From Meconema thalassinum (taxonomy: Eukaryota; Arthropoda; Insecta; Orthoptera; Tettigoniidae), in assembly GCA_946902985.2 (NCBI GenBank), contig OX336397.1, positions 191,398,813 through 191,462,812 of the forward strand: 64,000 nt of DNA, given 5' to 3'. How positions within the stretch are numbered: the first letter of the stretch is position 1; the number at the start of each line of letters is the position of its first letter. The notes under the pieces were generated by a model. The model ran no database searches. It was not told where the DNA came from and saw nothing but the letters and a program-made list of their open reading frames with translations. Below, piece after piece: positions 33,488-43,993 of the stretch. The position numbers were made by a program, and so were the translations under genes.

Positions 33488-35270
33488 TGAAGTTGCAATG
33501 CCACACAGACATAAATCACACCCACATGCTCAAGCTTGACAACGAATGCCAAGCCAAGGATGGGTTTGGCGCAACTATACAAGTAGGTAGATATTGGTTT
33601 CAACACGTTAATATAAGGCTATGCACACCCCAGCTCACTCATATATAGAATTAATTGTAGCGGGTAGGGTTATTTAGTAATAAGGTGTTTTTTTCTCCCC
33701 GCTCCCAATGACAGCGCCCGGTGCCGTCGCACCGTCCTAAGGCCGCCCCTGCTTATATTCCATGTTCCAAATCGCTGTCCCTATGGAGAAATAAAGTCAA
33801 GGGCAAGGTAATTGGGGCACAATAGTTTAAGCGGCAGTTTCCGGGAAAGAAGATGCCAATTAAGGGATAAAGTCTTACTGTGGTATTTAAGTGAAAATAA
33901 GGGGGAACTAGAAAGCAATAAAAACCAACAGTTCACGGCATATTCATAGCTGCTTAGCGAGAATAAATGGCTCAAAAAGCACTGAGTGGTGTTTTTTCCG
34001 ACTTGGCTGCAGAATAACTTGCCACGTGAGATAAAATACATGCGATGGTGGACGATGCAGCTACTCTATGAAATGGAACAGTAGACTATAAAGAAGGAAA
34101 TTAGATTTCTCCCATTTCTCCCAAATTAGATGAAAACTTAGTGGCGAGGAGGGACACGGTTGAACTGAGTGAAACAGCTTGTCCAAGCTGCCAACACGAT
34201 AACCAATATCGGCAAAGGGGAAAGTGTGTGTTGGATAGTTCTATGATTGTAATAAATGTAGGCTTACTTTCGGCCACTGATGGAATACCATATGTATTTA
34301 TTGCATTAAGTTTGTCACCAGGGCATAAGAATATATAGTATGAATAATCTGATTTAGGTTAAAAATACATCCCTAGTCCTACAGTTTCTCTTACAACGAG
34401 CCCAGACTATTAGTCATCAGCAGGGCGAGGTAACTAGCAATACCGGTATCGTCAAATTGTGTCTTCCAAGTGCTTCGCGGCAAAATATTAAGATCTGAGA
34501 ATTTTTGATTTCCATGTTGGGATATTTGAAGTTCTCTTTACAGACGTGACTGACTTTCATACGGTACCGGTAATGAAGAAGTTTCTTTCAACCTGAGTTC
34601 TGCTTGGACATGCTCGAGCCTTGTGTAGATTAATTTACGAAATTTAATTGCCGAGGATACACAGCATTAAATGTGTAACTAGAAACTTCTTTATGACGAA
34701 AATTATATAAGTTACCCGGTGAGTTGGTGAGGATAAATGCATCTCCGAGTCCCTTCTGTTCATTGTTTGTTCTATGAGCGAGTTATCTTGTATTTGGTTT
34801 GAACTGGGTTTCTTGTAGCACGGGTCGGAGGTGTTTGTCTTGTATTTACTGAAACTCGTTGTATCCAGTTACTGCAAATTACTTCGTAGGCCTGTTCGTG
34901 GTGTGAATTGAGTTTACTTTTACGTTGATATGTTTGTAAAGCTATTCCGCCTGCCCCATCATACTGTGCTCAGGATTGTGTGAAACTAATAAAGGACGCT
35001 TCATTTCAGTGGCTGGCACAGTCTGTAATTCTTCCTTGTATATTTTACTCGATATTATACCCTAACTGATATCGTATTAGGTCGAGCGCTTTTGGTCGAA
35101 TAAGTTTCACCGTTAATCTCTTCTTCTCACTGTGCACCTGGAGGGTTATATTCTCAATCTGAGTTTTTAAATTACCTCATTTGATAATGATAGTGATTTG
35201 GCGTACTGGTATAAGTATGACTTCTTACTACCCTTAAGCGCACTTTGTGTGTTCTAGTTTGCTGGACATT
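33488..35270. other. 5' flank of the zinc-finger gene with hAT terminal fragment
   Basis: 33690-33751 ends in CCTAAGGCCGCCCCTG, which in reverse complement (CAGGGGCGGCCTTAGG) is a typical hAT terminus; its partner end was not found. From 34430 to 35270 the sequence is less repeat-like and probably contains the promoter and a 5' untranslated exon of the zinc-finger gene; GTGTGTTCTAG at 35247-35257 is a possible acceptor just before the ATG. No core promoter element can be claimed. Confidence 0.45.
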
Positions 35271-35339
35271 ATGGAGCAACAACCACTCATTAAGAGTGAG
35301 CCGGATTGGCCGTCCCAAACTGATGAATTCCCTGATATT
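35271..35339 (+). CDS. C2H2 zinc-finger gene, coding exon 1
   Basis: ATG at 35271 opens the frame MEQQPLIKSEPDWP..., an acidic, Lys/Glu/Pro-containing start seen in many insect C2H2 proteins (an 'IKSEP' motif can be a SUMO site: I-K-x-E). The frame runs exactly into a consensus donor, ATT|GTAAGT at 35340, phase 0. Exon 2 lies 182 bp downstream and also starts in phase 0. The start is chosen because the next upstream in-frame sequence is not coding-like. Confidence 0.65.
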
Positions 35340-35521
35340 GTAAGTTGTATTTACCGTATTATGTATATCGTGTTCATGACAAGCAAGGTTTAGTGACTTA
35401 ATACTTGCTACCCGATAGTAGGCTAACCAGGATATTTAATATTTTATTGTTACACATCACTTAGTACAATTATTCTGTCTGCATGTTTTACATTGGCTCA
35501 TACTTGTATAATATTTTCTAG

Positions 35522-35620
35522 GAATCAATTGACCTGTTACCCTCTTATAATCTGCTGGATGAGTCTGGTGTTAAGTACGAAGATAAAAGCTGGGCTGTCA
35601 AATCGGAACTTGAAATACAG
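35522..35620 (+). CDS. C2H2 zinc-finger gene, coding exon 2
   Basis: Acceptor TATTTTCTAG ends at 35521. The 33-codon frame (ESIDLLPSYNLLDESG..., ending VKSELEIQ) is acidic and fully open, with a second V-K-S-E motif. The donor is CAG|GTGATC at 35621, weaker than consensus. Phase 0 on both sides, so it joins exon 1 and either 51362 or 52354 without a shift. No domain is recognised; it is a linker region upstream of the fingers. Confidence 0.6.
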
Positions 35621-35719
35621 GTGATCATAGATTCTATATTTCCTCTGTTTTAAATATTTTATTTTATTTTAGCAGTGAGCAGTTACAGAAGTTATTGTAA
35701 TCATAATGCGAGTTCTCTG

Positions 35720-36560
35720 TGCTAGCACCCTGAGCCCTATTGTAGGTGAAGTCTAAACCAATTGCTGTGCCAACAGTAGTAAATATATTGGTAATGGAGG
35801 GTCACTCTGCTGGCACCCTGGGCCCTATTGTAGTTAAAGTCTACACCACATGCTGTGCTAAGAGTAGTTAATATTTTGGTAATGGAGGTTCACTCTGCTG
35901 GCACCCTGGGTCCAGTTGAAGGTGAAGTCTAAATCACATGCTGTGCTAACAGTAGGTAATTTATTGGTTATAACCAATTTATTTATTTATCGTACGATGC
36001 TAACACAATGAATAAAACAAAGACATGAATACATTGTCACTAACATCCGTACGACATGATAACAAAACATATGACTATTAAACTTGAAAATATCATAAAT
36101 CAACATCCAGTCCATTGAACCAATCCACTGCTTCTGGAGTAGCACAATTTAAATACTTCAGACTCCCCGGAAACGCTCGGCAGAGACAATCAAACACTAA
36201 ATGTTCTAATATCTGTGGAATGACATCACAGTCACAGGATGGCGAATCTTTCCAACCCCAAGTATGTAGTACAGAAGCACTTCTTCCCACGCCACATCTA
36301 ATACGATTGAGTCTACTGCTGGTAAATCTCGGCACGTTGAAACCAGCCTGTATTGTAGATGGGTTCCAAACCTGAACGATGCCTTAAGGAGGATCTCATA
36401 TCCACTCAGTTTGCCAGCTAGTATTGGCTTAGAAATTGCCTTTTTAAGATCTATGGCTGTTTTCCATGCAGGTTAATTTATTGGAAATTCTGGTTCATTG
36501 TGCTGCTGGCACCCTGTGAAGAGAAACCAGTAGCTAATTTACTAGTAACTAGTTGAAGCC
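35720..36560. repeat. 88-bp minisatellite, array A (split by a LINE insertion)
   Basis: About three units occur before 35955 and one partial unit after 36485. The unit contains TCACTCTGCTGGCACCCTGG, CCCTATTGTAGGTGAAGTCT, ACACCACATGCTGTGCTAAC and AGTAGTTAATATATTGGTAA. The same unit forms array B at 42320-42690. Both lie in the same intron of the zinc-finger gene. Confidence 0.85.
35968..36473 (-). mobile_element. 5'-truncated LINE copy with target duplication
   Basis: Flanked by TAATTTATTGG at 35957-35967 and again at 36474-36484. The minus strand carries polymerase C-terminal sequence: SRLNRIRCGVGR, then a C-x-C...H...C string (SCDCDVIPQILEHLVFDC) and RAFPGSL, typical of the cysteine-rich tail of I/R1-type LINEs, and an untranslated tail ending in an (AAAT)n-like stretch at 35968-35990. 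The insertion split one 88-bp minisatellite unit. The coding frame 36093-36335 is open. Confidence 0.8.
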
Positions 36561-36960
36561 CGTCAACACATGACGGTCAATGCGAAAATATTTAGTGAAG
36601 AATTTTCTTATATACATTCTTTGTACGATTATTTTTTGGCACCATTGAAACTTTAAGGGCGTCAAAAGATTGCACTCTCGACATTGTAACATACCTCTGG
36701 CCATGACTAAAAACTTGATGAGGTAAATTTAGACCTATACGTTCCAGAGTTTCCCCTTGTGCTTTATTGATTGTGATAAGGTATGCCAAGCGAATTGGAA
36801 AATGTTGCGTCTTAAAAGAAAATTATTGTTTTATCGGGTGGTGTTAAATCAAGTCGAAATATTAGACCTCTCTACCTAATTTTAACTGCATTTATTATTT
36901 CCAAATTCAAGTAATTTCGTACATATTTCTTATAATTAATATGGTTGCATTTACGAGCCC
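36549..36960 (-). mobile_element. Helitron 3' end with Pif1-type helicase C-terminus
   Basis: Minus-strand coding (36592-36840) reads QHFPIRLAYLITINKAQGETLERIG, then VFSHGQRYVTMSRV, diagnostic of the last helicase motifs of Helitron Rep/Helicase proteins. Downstream, in the position expected for a Helitron 3' terminus, is a 6-bp hairpin (CCGTCA-loop-TGACGG, 36560-36576) followed after 7 nt by CTAG and then T on the flank (CTAG on 36549-36552). This is the classic 3' end, CTRR inserted before T. The 5' end and the replication initiator are absent. Confidence 0.8.
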
Positions 36961-37320
36961 TTAGGAAACGTTCAGATATCTAAGGAACATAGCTATGGGC
37001 CAAACGTTTGGAGTATGTGGAGGCAAATCCCTTAATTCCAAGGAATTCAAGAATTCTGAGGAGTCTAATATATACAACTGGCCTCAAGAACCGTCGCTTA
37101 TAATTTTGGAATATACAGTGCCGGTAACGAAGAAATGAGGTGATGTGCAATTCCATAGGCCTACATTTTAAAACAATATGGACCGTATGCATGTGGCAGA
37201 GTAACATTGGAACCAAATGAAACGAAGGACATAGCATTTGTTGTCCTGATGATTATTCTCTCTGAAATTCCTTGAGATATCATTTCCAGTGAAAAATTGT
37301 AGCAGCCTGTCAATTTCATT
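36961..37320. other. No gene; 3' flank of the RTE-type LINE
   Basis: Probably the 3' untranslated part of the element at 37321-40479. A small minus-strand open frame (36980-37237) shows no family resemblance. Confidence 0.4.
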
Positions 37321-39273
37321 TCATTTTTTCTTTGCCTGAAGTTTCCTCTTCCTCCAGTACTCCTTCATATGGGCGCTATGCTGTTTCTTCTGCTCATCCG
37401 TCCAGGCTCTTCCCTTCTTTGTGGTTCTTGTGACGTGAAACCCTTCCAAATTTTGAATTATGTACCGAAATGTTTCCCTGTTTGACATCTGAACTTCCTG
37501 GATGTTGGAATTTTCGAGATCTTTTCGAACTTCCTTAATCAATGTCGTTGTTGTCTTCTTGTTCCACAGGTAGTCGAATAACTGTTTGGTTAGTCTAGTT
37601 TTGTCCATTCTGTACAAATGTCCGAGAAACGATAACCTCCTCTTCTTCATGGTCTCTGAGATTCTCTCCACATTTTTATAGACTTCATTGTTGCTCCGAA
37701 GTTTCCAGCCGGTTTCAGTCTGGACTGGGCCCATGATTTTCCGTAGTATTCTTCTTTCTAGGATCTCTAGCTTCTCCAACTTGTAATTCATCGAGAGGCA
37801 TTCGCTGGCATACAGGAATTCTGTTTTTACTACCGTATTGTAATGTTTTAGTTTGGCATTCCATGAGATGCATTTCTTGTTGTAGATGTTTTTAGTTAGC
37901 CCATAAGCTCTTTCCATTTTTGAGATACGATCTTCTACAGCAGCTTTCTCTAGGCCGTTCTCTTGTATGGTTTCACCGAGGTATTTGAACTTTTTCACCC
38001 TCTGAATCCGTCCTATCTCTGTTTCAAGGAATTGTGGTCCATGTTTGTCATTCATCATGAACTTGGTATTCTCTTTCGAGATCCTAAGTCCTGTCTTGCT
38101 AGCGATCTTTTCTAAGAGGTTGATCTGTATGGCCGCTTCTTCTAGGTTTTCTGAAAGTATCGCAAAATCATCAGCGAAAGCCAAGCAATTGACTTTGATT
38201 CCTCCCGTTTTTCGTCCTAGGCAGATTGGGGCTATCTCTTGATTTTCAAGTTCGGAATTCCAAATTCTCACAATCCTCTCGAGGACACAGTTGAATAGTA
38301 ATGGTGATAATCCATCACCCTGTCGCACACCTGTCTTGATTTCAAATGACTGAGACAATTCTCCCATGAACTTCACCTTAGAAGTTGTGGCTGTTAAGGT
38401 TTCTCTGATAATATTGGCCAGTTTGGTTTTGACTCCAAATTCTCTAATGATCTTATCTAGGGTCCCTCTGTCCACCGAGTCGAAGGCTTTTTTGAAGTCA
38501 ATGAATGAAACCACTATACTTTTGCCGTTCAGCGCTCTGTGGCGAATTATTGATTTCAAATTTAGGATTTGTTCGGCACAGGAGCGGCCTTTCCGGAACC
38601 CACCTTGGTATTCTCCAAGTTGCTTATCTAGGATTCCTTCTATTCTATTCAGAAGTATCCTTGAGAGGATTTTATAAGTGACTGGGAGTAGCGACACGCC
38701 TCTGTAGTTGTTAACATCTTGTTTGTTCCCTTTCTTATGGAGTGGGTGGATCAGCGCTGTTTTCCATTCGTCTGGTAGCTTTTCCGTCTCCCATATTTGT
38801 TGGAAGATATGGTGCAGGTCGTCTAGGATTTCCGGTTCTGCCCACTTCAACATTTCTGCTGATATGGAGTCTTCCCCGCTTGCCTTGTTGTTCTTGAGAC
38901 TTTTCAGGGCTTCCTTTATTTCTTCTTTTGTTGGTGGCATATCATCTTCTGAGTTTATAGGATGAGTCTGAAATTCTAGTTTGTTGGTTGGAGGCGGGCA
39001 GTTGAGGAGTTTCTCAAAGTATCTGGCTAATATATTGCAGTTTTCTTGATTGTTCAGTCCAATTTTTCCTTCTTCGTTTTTGAAAATTATACTTGGAATT
39101 TGGTATCCTCTAAGCTTGTCCTTGAAGGTTTGGAAAAAATCTCTGGTGTTATTCTTAGTGAAGTCGTCCTGGAGGTTTTGTAACTTTGCATTCTCAAACG
39201 ATCGTTTGGTCCTGCGGAATACCCCTGATGTTTCTTTCCTTTGGGTTTTGAATTGTTCCAAATCTTCCGTATC
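37321..39273 (-). pseudogene. RTE-type LINE, reverse transcriptase half
   Basis: Open from the codon after the TGA (39273) to 37321, about 650 codons. Polymerase motifs 0 to 7 are in order, and the FADD box is intact at about 38175. The C-terminal domain (RRRLSFLGHLYRMD, then W...Q...H...EYW) is typical of RTE-like elements and is shared with the copy at 54708-55064. Only read-through or a separate start could express it. Confidence 0.85.
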
Positions 39274-40479
39274 TCATGAACATTTCCATTTTCTCCATGT
39301 GTCGGATCTCTTTTCAAGTGCTTTCTCACATTCTTCATTCCACCAGATTGTACGTTTCCTCTTTGCCAGTCCGAATGTTTTCTTAGCGGCTTCATTGATC
39401 TTTGTACGAAGATGTTGCCAGGTCTTTGTTCTAGAAGAGCGGATTTCTTCTCTGAAGTTATTTATAATATCTCCATTGATGTTCATTCGATTGGTGTTGT
39501 ATTTTTTCAACTTAGGTGGATCCTTCTTTTGTTTTGGTGGAAGAAAACGTATTTTAACTTTGGAGAGATAGTGATCAGAGTCAAATTTACCATTTCTAAT
39601 CACTTTAACATTCATCACCTCCCTAGTATTTGTCCTTGATATTGCTACATGGTCTGATTGGAATTCTCCTAGGTTGGGATTTGGAGACACCCTTGTCTTT
39701 GCTTTTCTTGGAAGTTTCCGAAAATGAGTCGACATGAGATTCAACTGGAAGATTTTGCAGAGTCCAAGGAGCCGTTCGCCATTCTTGTTTGTCCTCCTGT
39801 GTGCTGGATAGTCTCCTACTATATCTCTGTATTTTCTTTCTGTCCCTATTTGCGCGTTGAAGTCTCCCAGAAGGAGTTTTACATGGTTCACAGGTATCCG
39901 AGCGATTTCTGTTTCTAAGAGGTCCCAGAAGTCATCGACTTTCTGTGGGTTCTTCTTGTTGTCTTCGTTGATAGGAGCATGGCAATTTATGAGAGTATAA
40001 TTCCTGTTTTTGCACTTGATTGTCAATAGGGATAATCTCTCAGATTTAGATGAAAAGTATGTGACACAATCCACTATGGTTTTGTTTATGTAGAATGCAG
40101 TCCCAAGGAGAGGGGTGTTAGCCATTATCTTTATTGCTGGCTTTCCTTTGAATACTCTGTAGTGCTTTATATCCATGATGTGGTCATCTAGGAATCTAGT
40201 CTCTTGTACAGCCAAAATCTGGATTTGTTGGTCGTCCAGGAGCTTTTCCAATTCTTTCTGTTTTCCGACTCGCAGGAGTGAGTTGACGTTAATGGTCCCG
40301 ATGAAGTATTTCCTCTTGAATTTCAATTTGGAAGGTGTTTCAAGACGCTCCGACTCATCTTGTATGCAGGTGGTGGGACTCCCCAGAATCCTAGGTCCCG
40401 ATGTATTGCCTACTGCAATGGTGGATTTCTCTTTCAAGTTACCACCTGGGGTAGTGCTCTCATTTAGCGACATTTCCAT
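39274..40479 (-). pseudogene. RTE-type LINE, endonuclease half
   Basis: 401 codons to TGA. Apurinic/apyrimidinic-like endonuclease fold, which nicks the target DNA for target-primed reverse transcription. The catalytic surroundings QETRF (Glu), GDFNAQIG (Asp/Asn) and SDHVAIS (Asp/His) are all present. The last part, after WWNEECEKAL, is the linker common to RTE elements. The terminal TGA lies directly upstream of the polymerase frame. Confidence 0.85.
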
Positions 40480-40862
40480 TCTGCATATGAAATTGTGTTG
40501 TGTAGGTGTAGGAAATAAAATTCCGAAATATTTTATATTTAGTCAGATCAATTTTACCATTACAACAGCAAAGGTCAAAGTAACCAAGCGCAGATTTCTC
40601 ACTAAATAAATACTGTGCAGATTAATGTTTACATTTGTCAAGGACCCTACACTATATGGCATAATATCTGGAATTATTTCTGAAATGGCATATTTATATT
40701 AGATTCTAAAAGTGGCTTCGTATTTTTCTCCGATTTCCCACTCTTTTTTGCGGCTAATGTTATTTTTCCGTCAAATGGGTTTATTTATAGTAGCATTTCT
40801 GCACAAATTAACGTTATATTCAATAACACTATAGTGGCCTGCATCAACAAAGCCGCCAAATA
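40480..40862. other. No gene seen
   Basis: Presumably the 5' untranslated part of the RTE-type LINE and flank; AT-rich. Confidence 0.35.
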
Positions 40863-41039
40863 TTAAATGGCAAATAATACTTCAATTGAAAAAATCCACA
40901 GCATGGTTAGATTCATTGTTATGTACTCTAAACAAATAATCATTAAACAATAATATTCATATATACAATGACGTTCAGATACTTTCATTCTCAAGTTGGT
41001 TGCTGATGGGAATGCTATAATACTGATCGCCAATATTGC

Positions 41040-41150
41040 TTGCAAACGCAGCTCAGGATGACGTTTTTCCTTTTGAAATAAACAGTACAAAACTGCTCTA
41101 AATAAGCAATTTCCATCACCTGTTGTAGATACAATCCTTTCCATTTCCAT
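41040..41150 (-). pseudogene. OTU cysteine protease fragment
   Basis: The frame reads RIVSTTGDGNCLFRAVLYCLF, then HPELRLQ. The G-D-G-N-C-L-F-R-A loop is the catalytic Asp/Cys segment of OTU deubiquitinases. The frame then becomes AT-rich and loses similarity. OTU domains occur in host proteins and as passengers of Helitrons and other transposons; with a Helitron end 4.5 kb away and no intact domain, a mobile-element origin is likely but unproven. Confidence 0.7.
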
Positions 41151-41289
41151 GACAGTAAATTAAGCAAGGGACCATACTTCGCCAACTACTGGAAAGAGCA
41201 TAGACTGACTTCGACAGCCAACGTAATGGAGGGAGTTTTAGAATTAGAATTGTCAAAAATTCGTATTAACACAGGGAAGCCCAATCTTA

Positions 41290-41515
41290 AGGCTATATTC
41301 TGAGATATCGACCCGGATTTCGGGGTCGATCCCTGCTTTGCCAAGAAATTTAATTTTGGTCTGAGGGCTGGAACGGGGCGCACTCTTGAGGCAAAACTAA
41401 AAAGAGCATGGTTCGATTCCCATCTCAACAAACTGGGATGAGGTTTTCCGTGGTTTGACACTTCCACTTCAGGTAAATACCGGGATAGTTCCTAACTTAA
41501 AGCCTCTGTCGTCAA
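41290..41515 (+). mobile_element. Retroposon (SINE-like) fragment
   Basis: GGTCGATCCC near 41327 and GGTTCGATTCCC at 41410 look like B-box strings. They are followed by a segment (GAGGTTTTCCGTGGTTTGAC, then CAGGTAAATACCGGG and ATAGTTCCTAACTTAA) that I recognise as a recurrent insect SINE/LINE body: 'GGTTTTCCGTGGTTTCCC...GGCAAATGCCGGGATGGT'. No target duplication was identified. Confidence 0.55.
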
Positions 41516-41825
41516 TTCCCCACTTTTATTACAAATGCACACATTAATACAGCCTTCACAATAACACAGGTTATTTTACACACACACCAAATTAGACGGA
41601 GCTGAGTGACCACGATGTCTGAGTCCATCAAACGAATTATGTTCGCCAATTGTCTCTCATGGCGAAAGCGATTGTGGCCATCTTTTATTTAATAATTTAA
41701 AAGTATATGGCAACGTAAACCGTGGAGAATTCCTTACTTTATGGGGATAATAAAATTAAAATATGTTAAGACAATGTATTACCAATAGCCAGAAATATTA
41801 ATTGGGAAATAAAAATACATGTCTG

Positions 41826-41908
41826 AGGTGAGATTCGAACTCCTTTGACTCTGTGAAATTCATTTCGGGGGTCAGCAATGTTACCCCTGAGCCAACCAGA
41901 CAACGGAC
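41826..41908 (-). mobile_element. tRNA-like SINE head
   Basis: On the minus strand, an A box (TGGCTCAGGGGTAACATTGC) and B box (GAGTTCGAATCTC) stand at tRNA spacing, and the ends (GTCTG.../...CAGAC) could pair as an acceptor stem. The anticodon arm does not fold well, so a working tRNA gene is unlikely. Confidence 0.5.
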
Positions 41909-42314
41909 TTCGATTGCAATTTTAAGTTACCTAAACATCAAATGCACTCAAATGCCTGTTGAAGTTCTTCAATATATCCCTTCTCCTATGTATCTATTCC
42001 TCTTATATCGTGAGAACATCATAAGCGATATTTTTCCTCTTTTTAATTCTCATCAACAAAGATCACACTACGATGCGGTGGATATTTTATCCGCCATTTC
42101 TCTCGTGAAAGAACGCCATTGTGCGCACGCGCAATCGCCACAAATATTACATTTTTCTTTAATCATTTAAAAATAAATCCCTAACATTTATTTACCTTTA
42201 AAAGACACTCTGCAAATCTACATGCTAAGAGCTCTCGTTAGAATACATTACGAAGTCAATCGGTTAGGACGTTTTCTCAATCTCGATGTAAGAAAAATCA
42301 CCTTAGTGTTTAAA

Positions 42315-42690
42315 ATATATAGATGCAGGTTCATTCTACTGGCACTCTGGGCCCTATCGTAGGTGAAGAGTACACCACATGCAGTGAAAACAGTAGTAAT
42401 ATATTGTTAATGCAGGTTCACTGTGCTGGCACCCTGGCTCCTATTGTCGGTGAATTCTACACAACATGCTGTGCTAACAGTAGTTAATATATTGGTAATG
42501 CAGGTTCACTGTGCTGGCACCCTCGCTCCTATTGTCGGTGAAGTCTACACCACTTGTTGTGCTAACAGTAGTTAATATATTGGAAATGCAGGTTTGCTCT
42601 GCTGGCACCCTGGGGGCTATTGTAGGTGAAGTCTATACCGCATGCTGTGCTAACAGTAGCTAAGTTATTGGTAACGCTGGTTCTATCTAC
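42315..42690. repeat. 88-bp minisatellite, array B
   Basis: About four units with the same blocks as array A (35720-36560), including GCTGGCACCCTGG, CTATTGT(A/C)GGTGAA and AACAGTAGTTAATATATTGG. Some units begin AATGCAG|G, a splice-acceptor-like string, and contain TTGTAGGTGAAG, but there is no evidence that they are used. Confidence 0.85.
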
Positions 42691-42699
42691 TGGTACGCT

Positions 42700-43245
42700 G
42701 GGCTTATTTAGTGCGTGCTCGCTATCAATGATGAGTTATTTAAGAGAGATTTTGGATTTTATTGAAGAGAAACACTGCCGTTGACCTGAAATTCTTGTCT
42801 TATTCAGACACGTGAACAATATTTTTGTTCCATTATAGATAAATATAAAAAACATGACCGGTATGTATCCTTTTATAATAATTAGGTCACCTGTACACCC
42901 TGTTGTTATGTGCCAGTGCAAGTCGAGTGTTATTAGACCTACAGGCCATAGGGCATAATGCGTGTTCACATTTTATAACAATTTATTTTTTTACTGCATT
43001 TAAAGATTAGGAGCATTGCCAGAGGTGCTTCTATCGTCATACCACCAGTGATTATACCGGAACCAAATACATACGGTACGGTAATGGTAGTATTAAATGG
43101 CTCTATTTTATCTTCGTTATTTTTTTGTTTTCGAAAGTGGTAGGCCACTGGTACCTAATATTACCTTTGTTAATAGGGTAGCCGATTAGATATCCTCTAG
43201 AAGAACTATCATAGGCCATGTGACACACACTTCACATTATTTAGT
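42700..43245. other. No gene seen
   Basis: AT-rich intronic DNA. Open frames on the minus strand (42736-42969, 42966-43148) show no similarity to known families. Confidence 0.35.
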
Positions 43246-43268
43246 CCATCATCATCATCATTATCCAT

Positions 43269-43830
43269 TTACAGTTCCAGATTCCAGGTACTGTTGACAA
43301 GCCTCTTCATGACATCATCTAGTGACCTTCCCTTGGTTGCAATGTCTGACTTGACCATGTCCATCCAACGAGTTCTTGGTCTTCCCACCCTTCGTTTTCC
43401 GTCCACCTCTCTTTCTTGCTGTATTCTGACTGACCTCGTAGGTTCCATTCTCATCACGTGTCCAAACCACTAAAGTCGTGATGAGCTGACTCTGGCAAGT
43501 AGACATGTCTTGATCCCAGCTTCCCTCCTTACCACTTCACTCCTTAACTTATCCATCTTGGTAGTGGACCTCAGGAATTTCATATCTGATGGTTGAAGTC
43601 TTGATGAGTCTCGCTTTGTGAGGGTGCATGTTTCGGTACCATACATCAAGATTGGTACAAAAATAACTGTTTAACATAGTTAATTTTTTAGGTGATCTTG
43701 TCATCCCAGTGAAGGGGCGCACTTGTTGGTAGAAGGTGGAACTCTTCTGCGCCCTGTTCATGATTTCCTTCTTGGCTAGATTGTCCTTGGAAATTATGGG
43801 TATACTACCCAGGTATGTGAAATTGTCCAC
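43269..43830 (-). pseudogene. Second LINE, C-terminal region
   Basis: Contains MDNFTYLGSI (43830), then RMEPTRSVR and VGRPRTRWMD, the common tail 'RxxGRPxxRWxD' of RTE/CR1-like polymerases in insects. Three frames overlap, so several indels are present. The tail runs into the (GAT)n end. Confidence 0.8.
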
Positions 43831-43993
43831 ACTCTTCAGCTGGTAGTCACCCAGTTTGTTGCTTGTTGGACGGCATTTCTGTTCAACGTCATTACGACAG
43901 TCTTAGTCTTGCTGATCATGAGGTTAAACTCCTGGAACTTTGCTATCCATGCGTTGAGCCTTGTCTGGACTACTTCTTCGTTTTCTCCACTGA

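Larger units (their letters stand above)
37321..40479 (-). mobile_element. RTE-type LINE, single ORF nearly intact with one in-frame stop
   Basis: Minus-strand frame from ATG 40479 to the stop near 37321. Endonuclease: TINVNSLLR, ILAVQETRF, LINCHAPINED, LLLGDFNAQIG and SDHVAIS. Polymerase: NNKASGEDSISAEMLKW, LIHPLHKKGNKQDVNNYRG, YQGGFRKGRSCAEQI, SFIDFKKAFDS, GVRQGDGLSPLLFN, the catalytic LAFADDFAIL and KFKYLGE. A C-terminal basic region ends in KRKLQAKKK. The endonuclease and polymerase frames are the same; one TGA at 39274-39276 separates them. Total 1053 codons. The family resembles RTE/BovB-like elements (often mislabelled craniofacial development protein 2-like). This is the least decayed LINE in the window. 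Confidence 0.9.

Noticed and set aside
33690..33751. Complete hAT element
   Set aside because: Only one terminus (CAGGGGCGGCCTTAGG in reverse) is visible; no partner end or 8-bp duplication found.
38366..40609. Several 85-173-residue plus-strand frames
   Set aside because: Antisense shadows of the RTE-type LINE coding region.
41826..41908. Possible functional tRNA gene on the minus strand
   Set aside because: A and B boxes and an acceptor-like stem are present, but the anticodon arm does not pair properly; a SINE head is more likely.
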